20,972 nt of DNA from Silene noctiflora (Eukaryota; Streptophyta; Magnoliopsida; Caryophyllales; Caryophyllaceae): the NCBI GenBank assembly GCA_009801015.1, contig VHZZ01015163.1, positions 1,736 to 22,707 on the forward strand. Reading direction: 5' to 3'. Below the pieces are notes generated by a model. It did not search any database, had not been told where the DNA came from, and saw nothing but the letters and a program-made list of their open reading frames with translations. Below, in pieces: positions 8,805-19,454 of the stretch; within the stretch, counting starts at the first letter, position 1; each line of letters begins with the position of its first letter. Both the position numbers and the translations under genes were made by a program.

Positions 8805-9378
8805 GAAACAAATTCGTATTAGTTCATCGAACAAACAACTTCACATTGTAATGTTCCATGTACCTGGTTTATTTGCCTTTCGGGTTCTAAAGAAAGTCAC
8901 AAGGCTGAATTTGACCTTGTTAGGTTTCAAACCGAGGTTATAAAAACCCCATCAATATATCCGTGAACCGTTACATGTAGTCATGTACGTTCTCCTGGTT
9001 TCCGAATTGCAGCAGTTTTGAAGAACGACAATTAAGCTTAGGGATAAAATAACTTCAGATCTCTTGCTAAGAAGAAGCAATAGGCTACAAAGATAAGTCA
9101 TTAGTCATACTTCTGCAAAATTGCAGCACCATAGGTCATTTTTACAGGGTTATTTACATTGTCAGATGATGCACATCAGCAGCTCTTATTTTACATGCTG
9201 ATGTGCTCTTAGAACCCGAAAGTCGGACATCATTTCCAAATAATCACACAGATTGTAACTAATCTTTCAGAGAAAAATCAAAATTGAAGCTTGTATTCAC
9301 AAAAATAAATTCTTCACAAAGAAGAATTCTTTTACAACTGTCGATCAATAATCTTATGAATGCATTAAACGCGATTTG
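8805..9378. other. 3' flank of BRL2
   Basis: No coding signal was seen. The part next to the BRL2 stop codon should be its 3' UTR, since the gene is on the minus strand and ends at 9379. It contains the 11-bp hairpin at 9171-9206. The sequence GGGTTCTAA appears at about 8883 and inverted near 9210, a minor coincidence. Confidence 0.4.
9171..9206 (-). repeat. Perfect 11-bp stem-loop in the BRL2 3' region
   Basis: GCACATCAGCA (9171-9181) pairs perfectly with TGCTGATGTGC (9196-9206) across a 14-base AT-rich loop. It lies about 175-210 bases past the BRL2 stop codon and may be transcribed in the 3' UTR. A role in mRNA stability or 3' end formation is possible but is only inference. Confidence 0.5.
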
Positions 9379-12300
9379 TTAGCCACTGTGACTAGAGCTA
9401 GATGACCCTGGCAGCAAGTCCCTTAACATGGCAACAGTCTGCAACATATTAGGCCTCTTTGAAGGGAAATCATCAACACACTGCAATGTTACATCCAGGT
9501 ATCTAACCATCTCTTTTACTTCGTCAGCTTCTCCTTCTTTTATTCCTTTTACAACCAAGAGCAACTCGGGATCCAGCACTTCCATTCCTTTCCCTTCTCT
9601 TACCTTCATCTTCACCCAACCAACCAAGTTGGTATCTCCAAAGTCATCTTTGTCGGTTGGCCTCTTACCCGTCAAAAGCTCCAATAAGACGACTCCAAAT
9701 GAGTAGACATCACCCTTGGCAGTGCACCTGAAGCTTTGATAGTACTCAGGTGGCACGTACCCTGGAGTACCAGCCAATGAGCTCACGCTCAAATGAGTAT
9801 CGAGGGCACTAATAAGCCTAGCCATGCCAAAATCAGACACTCGAGCATCCATTTCACTGTCAAGCAAGACATTGCTAGACTTCATATCACGGTGGATGAT
9901 ATGTGGTATACAATTATGGTGAAGGAAGCAGAGTCCCTTAGCGGCACCTCTAGCAATTTTTTTCCTCTCTTCCCATGTTAGGATTCTCCGATCCTTTCCC
10001 TTTCCCTTGCTATGTAACATGTCTTCCAAACTACCGTACGCCATAAACTCATAAACCAGGAGCCTTTCCTCCCCTACCTTGCAATAACCAAGAAGTGGAA
10101 CAAGGTTCTTATGTTTGATTTTTCCTAGTGTTTCCATCTCTGCCATAAACTCCCTGTCACCTTGGTAACTTAGCCTTATAAGCTTCTTGATTGCAACGCT
10201 CGAGCCATCCTTTAGTGTAGCCTTGAAGACTTCCCCGAACCCTCCACTCCCAATGAGGCTAGCTGCTGAAAACCCATTAGTAGCCTCAATGAGCTGAGAG
10301 AACTTGAGCTTCGTAAGCTGCCTTTGAAATGTTGCAACATTGATGCTTAATGGTTCCTTCTCTCTGTCAATCTTCCATGTAGTTGCACCATGGCATGCAT
10401 GCAAGTTATGGAGCAACTTAGCCTCCTCGGCTTCCCTCCTCTTTGAACGAATAACAATAGCCCAGACAATCAAAATGCAAATGCTTGCTATTGAAATTAG
10501 AACCCCTAGTACAATGCTGTTAGTCCATGGCGATCTTGATCTTCCTCTTTCTCTACCTGTATTGTCACCCAATGAGTTACCCCCCCTCTCTCCACCACCT
10601 GCATCCTTGCACTCAGGCAAGGGCACACCACAAAGGCCGGGATTATTTTCGTATTGGGTAGCTGGAAGAGTACTGAGTTGCCCCCTTTGAGGTATTTGCC
10701 CAGTTAACTGATTATTAGACAAATCAATCTGCACCAGAAATGAGAGATTTGAAAATGAATCTGGAATTTGTCCCTGTAGCCTGTTATACGATGCATCAAA
10801 AACACCCAAATTCTTCAAATTCCCAAGCGTTGAAGGGATTTCTCCAGACAGCTGATTATGTGAAATCACGAGAACTTGCAACGCAACCATATCTCCAAAC
10901 TCATCTGGTATTTTCCCATGGAATTGATTGTAAGAAAGATCGAGATACTCCAATGTTTGATACTGGGTGAACAAACTGAGGATGGGACCTGAATACATGC
11001 GCGTAAAATCACAGTTTTTGAGTGATGGAATTTGGTTCAATCTCTCAGGTCTGATACCTGCAAACTCAAGCAACCCTCCTACTCCTTTACAACTATTGCC
11101 AACATTCCGAACAAAAATCAGGTAATTTCCAGATAAAATCCCAAATAACTTAGGATTACCTTGTTGCCTACCTAGCCGAGGCGGGACTTCACCAGTGAGA
11201 TTATTGGTGTTCAAATCAAGCCAAACTAAGGTTCTGCAATTACCCAATTCTGTCGGTATTTCACCAGTGAAGCTGTTGTTTCCAAGCTGTAAAACAGCGA
11301 GCCTTTGTAACAGACCAAACTCTTTCGGAATTTGTCCCGTTAGTTGGTTAGAAGTGAATGATATCCACTCCAAGTTACTAACATTAAACAATTCCTTCGG
11401 AATCTCTCCTTGAAGACGGTTGTTGTTCAGTATAAGATCCTTCAGTTTGTTGCATTGCCCTATCTCTGGTGGGATTTCTCCTTCTAACCCATTATACCAT
11501 GCGAAAAACTGCTCAAGATTCCCTAGCTTACCAATCTCCCCTGGTATAGACCCATTAAGATAATTCAGACTGAAATCAATTGTCCGCAAATTCGGACAAC
11601 TAAATAACTCAGGCGGAATCCTGCCTGAAATAACGTTATCAGGCAGCCGGAGCTCCTCCAATGACGAAGCTCCAGAACAAAGGTTTGGTGGTAACACTCC
11701 CGACAAACTATTAGAGCTAAAGTCTATTACTCTGAGCTTCGTACATAGCCCTAAAGACCCTGGAAGTGGGCCTGAAATCGCGTTGTTGCTCATAGCCAGA
11801 ACCTGCAATGACTCCAAACCCTGAAACATCTGTCCAGTGAGTACACCAGACAGATTATTGTGAGACAAATCCAGGGTCTGGACCCACTTACAGGACGACA
11901 ACGTGTCAGGAACCGGACCCGTCAAATTATTATATGCCAAATGGAGCTCTAGGAGAGTCCCACAGGCCTGGCCTACCTCACCCGGGATCCCCCCTATGAG
12001 GTAGTTATGAGACAGGTCTAGTATCTGAAGACTTGCTAGGCTACCCAAGTGTGCTGGCACTCGTCCACTAAACTGATTAATGGACAGATTTAAAGTCTGT
12101 AGATTAGTGCAGGAAGATATATTTGCACTTAAATCAATAAAGGGCAAAGGCCCAGATATCAAATTCAACGACAAATCGAGAACTTGCAGCTTATTACTAT
12201 TTGATGAGCCTAAAAAATCCTTAGCTAATGATCCAGTCAAGTTATTACTTGAAAGGTCAAGAAATTTAAGATTTGGCAACAAGTTGAGTAAGTTGCTAGG

Positions 12301-12702
12301 AATGATTCCTAGAAGCCCTGAAGAGCTAAGTTTCAACTGCTCAAGAGAAGTTGGCAACTGAAGAAGCGAACTCGAGTTTATATTCAAAGTATTTCCTGAT
12401 AAATCCAATGACTGTAACATGTCTAAGGAACTAAAAGGTTCAAAGCTGACTCTTCCTACAAGTAAACTCCAACTGAGATCAATCTGCGCAACGCGACCGT
12501 CTGAAGAACAGTTTACACCTTGCCATGTACAAAGTGGTGTTTTCTTAGTAAGTTGCCAGCTTTCTAAGATACTTGTTGAGTCACTGTCTATCATCTTCTT
12601 GAAGTCTAACAACGATTTCGCGTCGTCGGACGGAGTTGCTAATGATAGTACAAATGTGATGCACAAAAGGAAGATCTTTAAGTGCAATGTGGTGGATTTC
12701 AT
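9379..12702 (-). CDS. BRL2: BRL2/VH1 (BRI1-like 2) LRR receptor-like serine/threonine kinase
   Basis: One uninterrupted 1107-aa frame, as expected for the intronless BRL2. Order: signal peptide (about 1-22); N-terminal LRR cap with paired cysteines (C58, C65); about two dozen LRRs (about 70-510); the island domain of BRI1-type receptors (about 512-582, with [13 protein letters not shown] and [10 protein letters not shown]); more LRRs; closing pair C691/C698; membrane helix (about 727-751); juxtamembrane segment; kinase (about 813-1097). The kinase looks active: GSGGFG loop 818-823, K839 in VAIKK, HRD with D939, DFG 957-959, PPE at 984-986. Family knowledge: BRL2/VH1 is a plasma-membrane receptor of provascular cells affecting vein patterning. 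Unlike BRI1, BRL1 and BRL3, Arabidopsis BRL2 was not found to bind brassinolide. [14 protein letters not shown], the kinase start and [14 protein letters not shown] separate it from BRI1. The start at 12702 gives a good signal peptide. No damage was seen. Confidence 0.95.
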   Translation of the reverse strand: MKSTTLHLKIFLLCITFVLSLATPSDDAKSLLDFKKMIDSDSTSILESWQLTKKTPLCTWQGVNCSSDGRVAQIDLSWSLLVGRVSFEPFSSLDMLQSLDLSGNTLNINSSSLLQLPTSLEQLKLSSSGLLGIIPSNLLNLLPNLKFLDLSSNNLTGSLAKDFLGSSNSNKLQVLDLSLNLISGPLPFIDLSANISSCTNLQTLNLSINQFSGRVPAHLGSLASLQILDLSHNYLIGGIPGEVGQACGTLLELHLAYNNLTGPVPDTLSSCKWVQTLDLSHNNLSGVLTGQMFQGLESLQVLAMSNNAISGPLPGSLGLCTKLRVIDFSSNSLSGVLPPNLCSGASSLEELRLPDNVISGRIPPELFSCPNLRTIDFSLNYLNGSIPGEIGKLGNLEQFFAWYNGLEGEIPPEIGQCNKLKDLILNNNRLQGEIPKELFNVSNLEWISFTSNQLTGQIPKEFGLLQRLAVLQLGNNSFTGEIPTELGNCRTLVWLDLNTNNLTGEVPPRLGRQQGNPKLFGILSGNYLIFVRNVGNSCKGVGGLLEFAGIRPERLNQIPSLKNCDFTRMYSGPILSLFTQYQTLEYLDLSYNQFHGKIPDEFGDMVALQVLVISHNQLSGEIPSTLGNLKNLGVFDASYNRLQGQIPDSFSNLSFLVQIDLSNNQLTGQIPQRGQLSTLPATQYENNPGLCGVPLPECKDAGGGERGGNSLGDNTGRERGRSRSPWTNSIVLGVLISIASICILIVWAIVIRSKRREAEEAKLLHNLHACHGATTWKIDREKEPLSINVATFQRQLTKLKFSQLIEATNGFSAASLIGSGGFGEVFKATLKDGSSVAIKKLIRLSYQGDREFMAEMETLGKIKHKNLVPLLGYCKVGEERLLVYEFMAYGSLEDMLHSKGKGKDRRILTWEERKKIARGAAKGLCFLHHNCIPHIIHRDMKSSNVLLDSEMDARVSDFGMARLISALDTHLSVSSLAGTPGYVPPEYYQSFRCTAKGDVYSFGVVLLELLTGKRPTDKDDFGDTNLVGWVKMKVREGKGMEVLDPELLLVVKGIKEGEADEVKEMVRYLDVTLQCVDDFPSKRPNMLQTVAMLRDLLPGSSSSSHSG

Positions 12703-12801
12703 GTTTGAAGAATATGGTTCTGTTTTTTTCTTTAGAAGTTGTTCTTGTTGTTTGTTGGTTTAAAGAAGAGTGAAGGAGAAGATTAAGGAGGGAAAAGAGG
12801 G

Positions 12802-12822
12802 AATAATAATAATAATAATAAT
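12802..12822. repeat. (AAT)7 microsatellite in the BRL2 leader
   Basis: Seven perfect AAT units are followed by GATGATAAT, about 100 bases upstream of the BRL2 start codon. On the transcribed (minus) strand this reads ATT repeats. The adjoining 12755-12800 segment is CT-rich on the minus strand, as is common for plant 5' UTRs. The repeat is likely to vary in length between individuals. Confidence 0.85.
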
Positions 12823-12950
12823 GATGATAATTAGAGGTTAAGTGGTGGCGTGATTATTTGAGGGACCTTGAGCGTGGAATAGAGGGAGAGTGATCACTGC
12901 TTAGTATGATGACAATTGTATATGATGTTATGCAAAGTTAAAGGTGGGGT

Positions 12951-12960
12951 TATATTATAT
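12951..12960 (-). promoter_or_regulatory. Candidate TATA-like element for BRL2
   Basis: The minus strand reads ATATAATATA here, about 250 bases upstream of the BRL2 start. The leader would then be about 220 bases and include the CT-rich stretch and the (AAT)7 repeat. No stronger TATA motif was seen nearer the gene. AT-rich DNA makes chance matches frequent. Confidence 0.3.
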
Positions 12961-12999
12961 GCTTGCTAATTTGAAAAGAAAAGAGAAACAAAAGGCTTT

Positions 13000-14518
13000 T
13001 CATAAAGTTAGGTTCTTTTCTATGTTACATTTTTTTCCTAGATTTATACTCTTTAGATAATTCAAAAAATTTACGTATTTGTCGCATGAGTGTGAGCATG
13101 CTTTTTACAGTATCGGGATGAAGGATTTAAACTTAGCACCTATATATCATCTTAACCTCTAAGTTAAAACCTACTCGGGCAAAAGGAAAAAGAAACAAAG
13201 ACATAAAACTAGTTAATAGGAGTACGATTTAAGCGGCCGAGAAAATAGAAAATTCTTTGGGAAATTGAAGAGACAAATTGGAACCTAAGGGGAAAAAAAG
13301 ATATATCCTTTAAAAAATTGCCTTCACACCACTTGAAGAGCTTGATGAATAAAGTTAGGTATTTACCTTTTCTATAATAATTATTTGATTTGATTTCTTT
13401 ATAATCATTGTTATTGTATTCAACATGATAAGTTTGATTAACTTTCTTTATATCTAAAACATACTGTACACGCTTGGTAGAACGAAAACTAATTGATAGA
13501 TACAGAGTACGTTATTTCATAATATCAGTAACTTATAATTCGTGCTTTTTAAGATAGTAATCGGTTATTTTACACAAATATTACTGTGTATATGATTAAA
13601 ATCATGACTATGTTTTTTAAATGGTGAGCTAATGAAAAATCACTTTATATACTTCTCATTTAACAGGTCTTTTACGTTTTCATTCTTTTGCAAAAAGTAT
13701 TTTAATGAAACGTAAAGAATATGTTGAATTGTCGGAAATATATATAATAAGAAGGGTGAACATGAGGAGGAATAAGAAAAAGAAAGGGTGGAGGCGTGAA
13801 GCAATAGAGCTGAATGCGCATTGCACAATAGTGGTAAAGTGTGATAGACTAGGGACTGACTTTATCAACTTAAGGAGGAATAATAAACAATACTAAAATA
13901 GCAGATTAGCTGCATTAGTGTCCTAATTATTTAGGGTGCTTAATTAACAAGTAGCCTAATTTTGAGGAACCTACGGACTATTAAGCATTAATAATGATTT
14001 TCTAAGGAAATCTTTGCTGGGTCAAAAGCTTTAAAGCACATCCCCGCAGACAACTTGTATCTCCAAACGGCTCCTTTTCCTCTTTCTTATTTTGTTAATT
14101 ACACACTACTCCTATTATTTTCAAATCTTTTACTCACAAAAAGTTAAAAATGTATTGTATGGTGAAAAAGATTAGTCACTAGGGGTTATTTCCCTTTCAT
14201 GAAATGTTATTTTTAATGTAATAAAAGTATATCCCATAAAGTATTATGTAAGACGCTTGTTCAGCTCGTGAACCGTGAATCACACTCACACCAGTCTTAA
14301 GACTCGTGGAGAGCGATGTAGTTCAGAATGAGGATAGTTAAAAAATTATGTTTAATTGAAAAAAAGTATAGTATGAAAACAAATTTTTTTGTTTAAAACA
14401 GTTGTACACTGTACAACAATTTTTTTTATTTGTTAAATACATCATTTATCTATAATACTAAATTATTCAACCAATTCAATCAAAGCCTCAAAGGTGACGG
14501 TTTTATTCATACCAGTTA
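13000..14518. other. AT-rich intergenic stretch without a recognisable gene
   Basis: Short frames on both strands around 13640-13896 show no domain and overlap each other, so they look accidental. Two small palindromes stand out. TTACGTTTTCATT...AATGAAACGTAA at about 13671-13715 has a one-base bulge, and GTTGTACACTGTACAAC at 14401-14417 is perfect around a central base. The rest holds nothing that I can support. Confidence 0.4.
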
Positions 14519-14874
14519 ATCTTCCTTAAGACGGTCATATTCATCTAAGTGTAAATGTGTAATACAGGTCAAATATTACTTCATACAAATAGATGAGACT
14601 AGAGTTTGTCATTCCATTGACATTCTGACTCGATTCTTATTTAAGACAGCTAGTCTCCCTTGTGACGGAGGTACCCGTCACAAATCCTTGCGACGGGTAC
14701 TTTGTCTCACAAAACGAATAAAGCAAAAGGTGGGGGCACCCCCCACTTGCTTTCCTCTCTCCTCTCATGGGTCTTTTGTGAGACAAAGTGGTACCCGTCA
14801 CAAGCTTGCGACGGGTACCTCCTCACAAGGGAGAATTTGTGTATTTAAGATGGATATGTCCGTCTTAACAAAAG
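14519..14874. mobile_element. Outer MITE, TTAAGACGG type, split by a second MITE
   Basis: The left arm TTAAGACGGTCATATTCATC (14526-14545) matches the inverse of the right arm (14848-14868; AGATGGATATGTCCGTCTTAA on the plus strand) at 19 of 21 positions. The exact outer ends are uncertain. TCTTCC precedes the left arm and CAAAAG follows the right arm, with no clear target duplication. Removing the inner element and its duplication leaves about 140-150 bp, a normal MITE size. The arms read like worn Mutator-type ends. Confidence 0.65.
14647..14841. mobile_element. Inner MITE, foldback Mutator-type, 195 bp
   Basis: It is flanked by the 9-bp repeat TATTTAAGA (14638-14646 and 14842-14850), the target duplication length of Mutator-like elements. 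The right copy overlaps the outer MITE's arm, so this element jumped into that one. The arms contain TCTCCCTTGTGACGGAGGTA and its inverse. Each arm also folds on itself: GTACCCGTC/GACGGGTAC at 14671-14679/14692-14700, and again at 14791-14799/14810-14818. A further inverted pair (TTTGTCTCACAAAA and TTTTGTGAGACAAA) lies inside. The outermost 6-7 bases pair poorly, so the true ends could be at TCTCCC instead. The 76-codon plus-strand frame across it is accidental. Confidence 0.8.
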
Positions 14875-14879
14875 TTTTG

Positions 14880-15850
14880 GTATTGTATAATTTGCAATGG
14901 TTAGGAACTTTAGTATAGGAAAAGCATGGGGGAGACTTACAAAAGGAAGGACTTGCCTGTCACTGTCAGAGAACAGAAGGGAATGTTTTATTTTAGTGAA
15001 GTGTACTGAGATTTAGAAATAGTGTATGCATAGCAGCAGTGCTGGCAAAACAGGTACAATTATGATATGAATGAAATTGATTAAACAAGACGACTTTATA
15101 TAAGAGAGAAAGAGTGGGACTCATAATTTACCAGCTCATATTTTCTTGGGCGTGATCATGTCAGTCCTTTAACTTGACCACAGATTTGGATCACATTCCC
15201 AAAAGTAGCTACGTCCATCAACCCTGGTTCATCTGGTTCCTTGTCTTGTTTCTCCATCTTTGGCTAACCTGACCAAAGCTGCTTTGGTGACTGGTTAGAA
15301 GAGAAAAAGGTAACAGGGACACCAAGCAAGTTACATTTACGTCATTACGTGGTATAAAGGTTTTGAAGGTTGCCATGATCTTATTTACTGCACTTTAAGG
15401 CGAGACTGGCATGATATATAACTGGTGTCGAGACTATGATGTTAACCGAGATTTAATACTATGTTATATATGGAACCTATATCTAATACTCGACACTACT
15501 ACATGAATATGACAATTGGAGTGGCTGGTACACACAATTGTGTAATTGCTTCAAAACAAGTTAAGTAACACAACCTATGTTACTCCGATATTTCTGATTC
15601 CTCAACATATCCGTGTCTGACACTCGACACTCGGAAAAAGGATGACACTTCTAACACCTCATTTTAAGCTAAGATATGCATATTTTTCATAAAAATGGCC
15701 GAGTTTTAACACTTGGACACACACCCATATCAGATACTTCTAAACGAGCCTAAGCAACATAAAACACAGCTATAGACCATTTTTAAAGCTAGCATTCTAA
15801 TGAATCCACCTATCGTACGTACCACTTTCAATACCTTTATTAACCGAGTT
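14880..15850. other. Intergenic stretch, no gene recognised
   Basis: A 15-base palindrome, CCAAAGCTGCTTTGG, lies at about 15276. A TATATAAG word lies at about 15097. A worn GACACTCGACACTCGG region lies at about 15613-15640, similar to dispersed repeats common in plant genomes. None of these defines a feature. No conserved coding frame was found. Confidence 0.35.
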
Positions 15851-15853
15851 AAT

Positions 15854-16138
15854 TTACATATTAGGGACAACAAATTGTACTCCTACAATGAATTCCCTCT
15901 TGCAGGGGAAGTTTAAAATGAGAAGATGCCCAAAACAACTTCCCGTTATTGCTATCATTCCAAATAAAGAACGACCAAAAAATCCAATAAAAAACATTAA
16001 ATGTCCACGAGCAAATCCAAGAAACACTAACAAAATAGATTTAACCTCATCTCCAATTACCTTTATTATGACTATGCAAGAGTATACAGTGGGCCCTAAT
16101 GATGAAATTATGGAGAGAAAATCAAAGATGTGAATCAA
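15854..16138 (-). CDS. Unrecognised 94-codon ORF with hydrophobic segments
   Basis: I do not recognise this product. The frame runs from ATG at 16138 to a TAA at 15854 and contains two or three hydrophobic stretches, including VIIKVIGDEVKSILLVFLGF and FFIGFFGRSLFGMIAITGSC. That would suit a small membrane protein or a fragment of one. The plus strand has an equally long open frame, so length alone proves nothing. No promoter or splice context stands out. It may be an accidental ORF or a gene relic. Confidence 0.18.
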   Translation of the reverse strand: MIHIFDFLSIISSLGPTVYSCIVIIKVIGDEVKSILLVFLGFARGHLMFFIGFFGRSLFGMIAITGSCFGHLLILNFPCKREFIVGVQFVVPNM

Positions 16139-16980
16139 ATTAGTGGATTAAATAGTCATACATAGTCCCACATAAAATTTACTCTATAATAATTAACAAT
16201 GAATGAAGAACAGTTGGTCAATGAGCATAGAAAAAGACAGGAGTCCCAATGTCCCATGATCATGATTGGTACGTATGGACTGTGCAATTAGATTTTTAGG
16301 CGTTAATGATGCCACCACTTAGGTGTTTACTTAACTTTTTGCTTTTTTTCCTTGGTAAAATGGATTGTCATTCCTTTCAAATTGTAAAAATCATTTGAGA
16401 GAAATCATAAATTTGAATGTTTTTGACTTTATAGGGATGTTTTTTTTTCGTAATGGCTATCTTTGGTGCACACTGGTTAAATATCCAAATATACGTGACA
16501 GTCTGTCAACCACGTATACCAGGTCAATATCCGAGGATGACAGATTCGAAGTCTAAAAGGCATTGCTCTTGAAAAGACTTGAGTCATGTGAAGTCGGTTT
16601 TGTGGAGGTGAATGTGAATGTATGAGTGTTAAATGCATCGAGTCATGAACACTACACTAAGTACCCTACAAATCCTATATATGCTCTTAAGTGGATTTGC
16701 TCATAGAGTAGGTTTTCTAGAGCTTGTTTTTCTTGTATTGAGAGCTATAGGACAAAAGAAAAAGAACCTAGGAGCTAAAAGACCACAAATGTCCAAACAC
16801 AATGTGCACAACCTTAGCTCAATAAAAAATTTCGCATTGATGGAAATGGCATTCCTTAGGCTCAAATCATGGTTTCGCTTGTGAGTGGTATTCACTATCA
16901 TGACATAACCTTGTAAAATGAGGTCAATATTGCCTTAAAATGCGGTAAGAGTACTAATCTTCGAAACTTTTACAAAACCT

Positions 16981-17089
16981 CTAGGCTATGCCTTAGTCTT
17001 ACCAGAGTGACCACCAAACTCGTAATTCAGTGCCAACTGCAGTGAGTAACCAAACCGCTAGGCTATGCCTTAGTCTTACCAGAGTGACC
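16981..17089. repeat. Perfect 32-bp direct repeat, 77 bp apart
   Basis: CTAGGCTATGCCTTAGTCTT followed by ACCAGAGTGACC occurs at 16981-17012 and again at 17058-17089 without mismatch. The 45 bases between the copies are not obviously related. This looks like a partial tandem duplication. The surrounding 16560-17120 shows no recognisable gene or transposon end. Confidence 0.9.
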
Positions 17090-17226
17090 TCCATCTTTGC
17101 TAAGTTCGTTCCTAAACAGTCTCACAGGACTAGGAGCAAGGTCATTGAAAGTTGAAACAGAGATTCTAGCTGTAGTATTTCATCTACATATAAACAGATT
17201 GCAGAAGCAATGTGGTTGCCACATAC

Positions 17227-17334
17227 CTAGGAATAAGTGAAGAAAAGAATTTAGCATCAATGACATCTTCACTTTGGAGCCGAACTGATATGTAAGCATT
17301 CCCCACGGTTTCCATACAATTTACGCTACAGTCT
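17227..17334 (-). CDS. Probable internal exon of an unidentified minus-strand gene
   Basis: On the minus strand, a TACTAAC branch-point word and a CTTTGTTGCAG acceptor precede a 108-base open segment ending CCTAG|GTATGT, a strong donor. In phase it reads RDCSVNCMETVGNAYISVRL then QSEDVIDAKFFSSLIPR, which looks like real protein. I cannot assign a family. The exon is a multiple of three, so skipping it would keep the frame. A candidate upstream exon (ATG at 18890-18888, donor GTTCTA at 18870) would join in the right phase, but that fits by chance one time in three. Downstream exons were not found, so the gene may be broken or non-coding. Confidence 0.35.
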
Positions 17335-17434
17335 CTGCAACAAAGACATGAATTAGTTAGTATGCGAGAATGGTCATAGGTAGAAAGAAGTGTAATATGC
17401 AGGTTCACTGAATTAATAAGAGGAATCATACTTA

Positions 17435-18000
17435 AAAAACATAGAGTTTAATGAACTCAACATAGCCAAAGTAAAATGGTTAAGACATTAAGTCGTGTCT
17501 AACCCATAACGAAGACCCAATCGAAGTATCCTAGGTTCTGCGGAAATAGTTCAACCTGTCTGAACAAGGTAAAGAGTAGGAACAAACATGGCTGGAATCT
17601 TAAAGCCTGTCTAGCAACACATTTGCACTTAATTTTTCACACATATATTCAATGAAAATTACTCGTATGTTAAAACAATTTACAGCTTACAAGTAATCAA
17701 ATTTGGTGCAACAATGACAAATACACCTGCAAATAGTAAACGGAACAATCACGGCGGCAAGGGGTACAAATTGACAGAAGCAAGCAAAGTTATACTGGAT
17801 TCTTTTTAAATAAAGGGCACTACAAATACCGTACTCCTTAAATCCCATTTATATTGTCCTCATTTAACTTTGGTGTCAGATGTCACTTTTGACCAATATT
17901 TTCTTATAATATACACTACCAACAACAAAATCTAACCTATCTCTATATTCAAGGGAAAAGGCCTCCCCGAAAATGACATGAGCAACAATGGTCGAGCATC
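17435..18000. other. Non-coding stretch, possibly intronic
   Basis: Nothing recognisable is seen. If the exon at 17227-17334 belongs to a gene starting near 18890, this would be part of its long first intron. Confidence 0.25.
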
Positions 18001-18004
18001 AAAA

Positions 18005-18780
18005 TCTACAACTATACAACACCCTTGTTCAATCACTAGCACCATCCATTTCATAAAACTCTACCGTACCTCACTGCTATACCACATCTCTATTTTTCGG
18101 CATCCATTTGCACTTCAAAAACACTGCATCACGATACACAGCAGCGCACCAGCGCCTGAAACAATGCACTTTTTATAAACCTCTATAACAATCCAGTGAT
18201 CCACAGCTACATCATCCTCTTGTTCAAACAACATCAATCTGTATTCCGACTCCTAGTGCAATCAATGACAATAGTCCCAATACCTACTGCCATTTCGAAA
18301 CTACTTCCAAAATAATTCACAGCTACACCACATTACCACCCCCTTGATCAATAGCGCCACATATTTCATAAATCTTACACTACAGTTGCACACTAATGTA
18401 GCTCAAACCATAGCAATGAACATTTCATAATTAAACCACCAATAGCTTCACAACGATCATCGATTTAATAATGTGGCAAAGGCCGCAAGCGTTCGGCCCA
18501 CGTAAATGTCACATGTGAATGTCTCACATATGACAAAGAGTTTGGGGATGGAATAGGCTTATAAAGCGCACTCTCTCGGCTCTTGAATGAAATTAACAAC
18601 AATGTGCATATCATACACCGATAATTTACCATTAATCCACACCAATTAAACCTCGGATAGATTCGTAGCGAAACAAACATTGTCCTAATAGCAATACACA
18701 TTACACAAAATTCCGAAAATTATACAGCCGTAAGACAAGATTGCTCAAAATCAATAGCAATGCACAGTACACAGAAATCA
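18005..18780. repeat. Region of worn internal repeats
   Basis: A phrase like ACAACACCCTTGTTCAATCA...CACCATCCATTTCATAAA (about 18016-18058) recurs in changed form as ACCACCCCCTTGATCAATAG...CACATATTTCATAAA (about 18335-18374). A third partial match lies near 18203. Separately, AATAGCAATACACATTACAC (18687-18706) recurs as AATAGCAATGCACAGTACAC (18753-18772), 66 bases away. The copies are too worn to name a family. Short frames here look accidental. Confidence 0.45.
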
Positions 18781-19038
18781 GATGAACCAATGCAAGTCAA
18801 ATTCGACAGGTGAATATAATGGCATAATAAAAGCAGGGAGATGATAAGGAATTAAGGAAGGAAATAGAACCTTCGGCAATACGAAATCATGGATCACCGC
18901 CCGCAATTTTCTGATTGTTCTCCACGTTTTCCCGCTTTTTTTTCGGTGTTGAACTTCGGAATAATTTAGGGGAATAACGCCAAAAATAATGTTTTGATAG
19001 GTAGTCTGGTAGAATTCATTCTTTTGTGCGTACAAAGC

Positions 19039-19290
19039 GTCTCCCTCCCTTGTGATGGACGTTATGCGTCACATGGTGAAGACGGGCCAGATATGTATCA
19101 TATTGGCTAATATAGATAGTACGTGAGACATCCAAGTACCAAATGTACCTTATTTTATTGTATATGTGATTTGACTTGTTTAATACAGAAATAAAAAAAA
19201 AAAAAAAAAGTTGCAGCTCCCAATGTGATATGTCATTGTAACCCGTGTAATAAACAAATGAAATCTTCCTTAAGACAATAACGTCATCTG
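19039..19290. mobile_element. MITE or MULE terminal sequence related to the 14.7-kb MITE
   Basis: CTCCCTTGTGATGGACGTTA...GCGTCAC (about 19045-19071) closely resembles the inner 14.7-kb MITE end CTCCCTTGTGACGGAGGTAC...CGTCAC. At 19263-19277 AATCTTCCTTAAGAC is identical to 14518-14532 at the outer MITE's left end. Inverted pairing is also visible between GATGGACGTTATGCGTC on the left and GACAATAACGTCATC on the right, giving a possible element of about 250 bp. A run of 17 A lies inside (19193-19209). No target duplication was seen. Confidence 0.4.
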
Positions 19291-19454
19291 TCTCCACCTA
19301 ACTCATTACTATTTACTTTTTCCCACCTCTCTCATCACCCACATCTCTCTACATTCTCCCACCAAAACTTGATTTTCAAAACCCCTTTTCGTCGTCATCA
19401 CGTGCCGTCATCATCTTCAAACTCCCTCCATCATCATCTTCATAGTTGAACACA

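Noticed and set aside
9428-12763. Plus-strand frames inside the BRL2 region
   Set aside because: They are antisense shadows of the receptor kinase frame, with no start context or known domain.
13640-13896. Short ORFs on both strands near 13.7 kb
   Set aside because: They overlap one another, are low in complexity and show no splice, promoter or protein-family support.
14688-14918. Plus-strand 76-codon ORF
   Set aside because: It runs through the inner MITE and the outer MITE arm and is explained by them.
18465-19297. Minus-strand ORFs of 78-93 codons
   Set aside because: They cover worn repeats, a poly-A run and MITE-like sequence. Apart from the possible short first exon ending at 18871, nothing supports coding.
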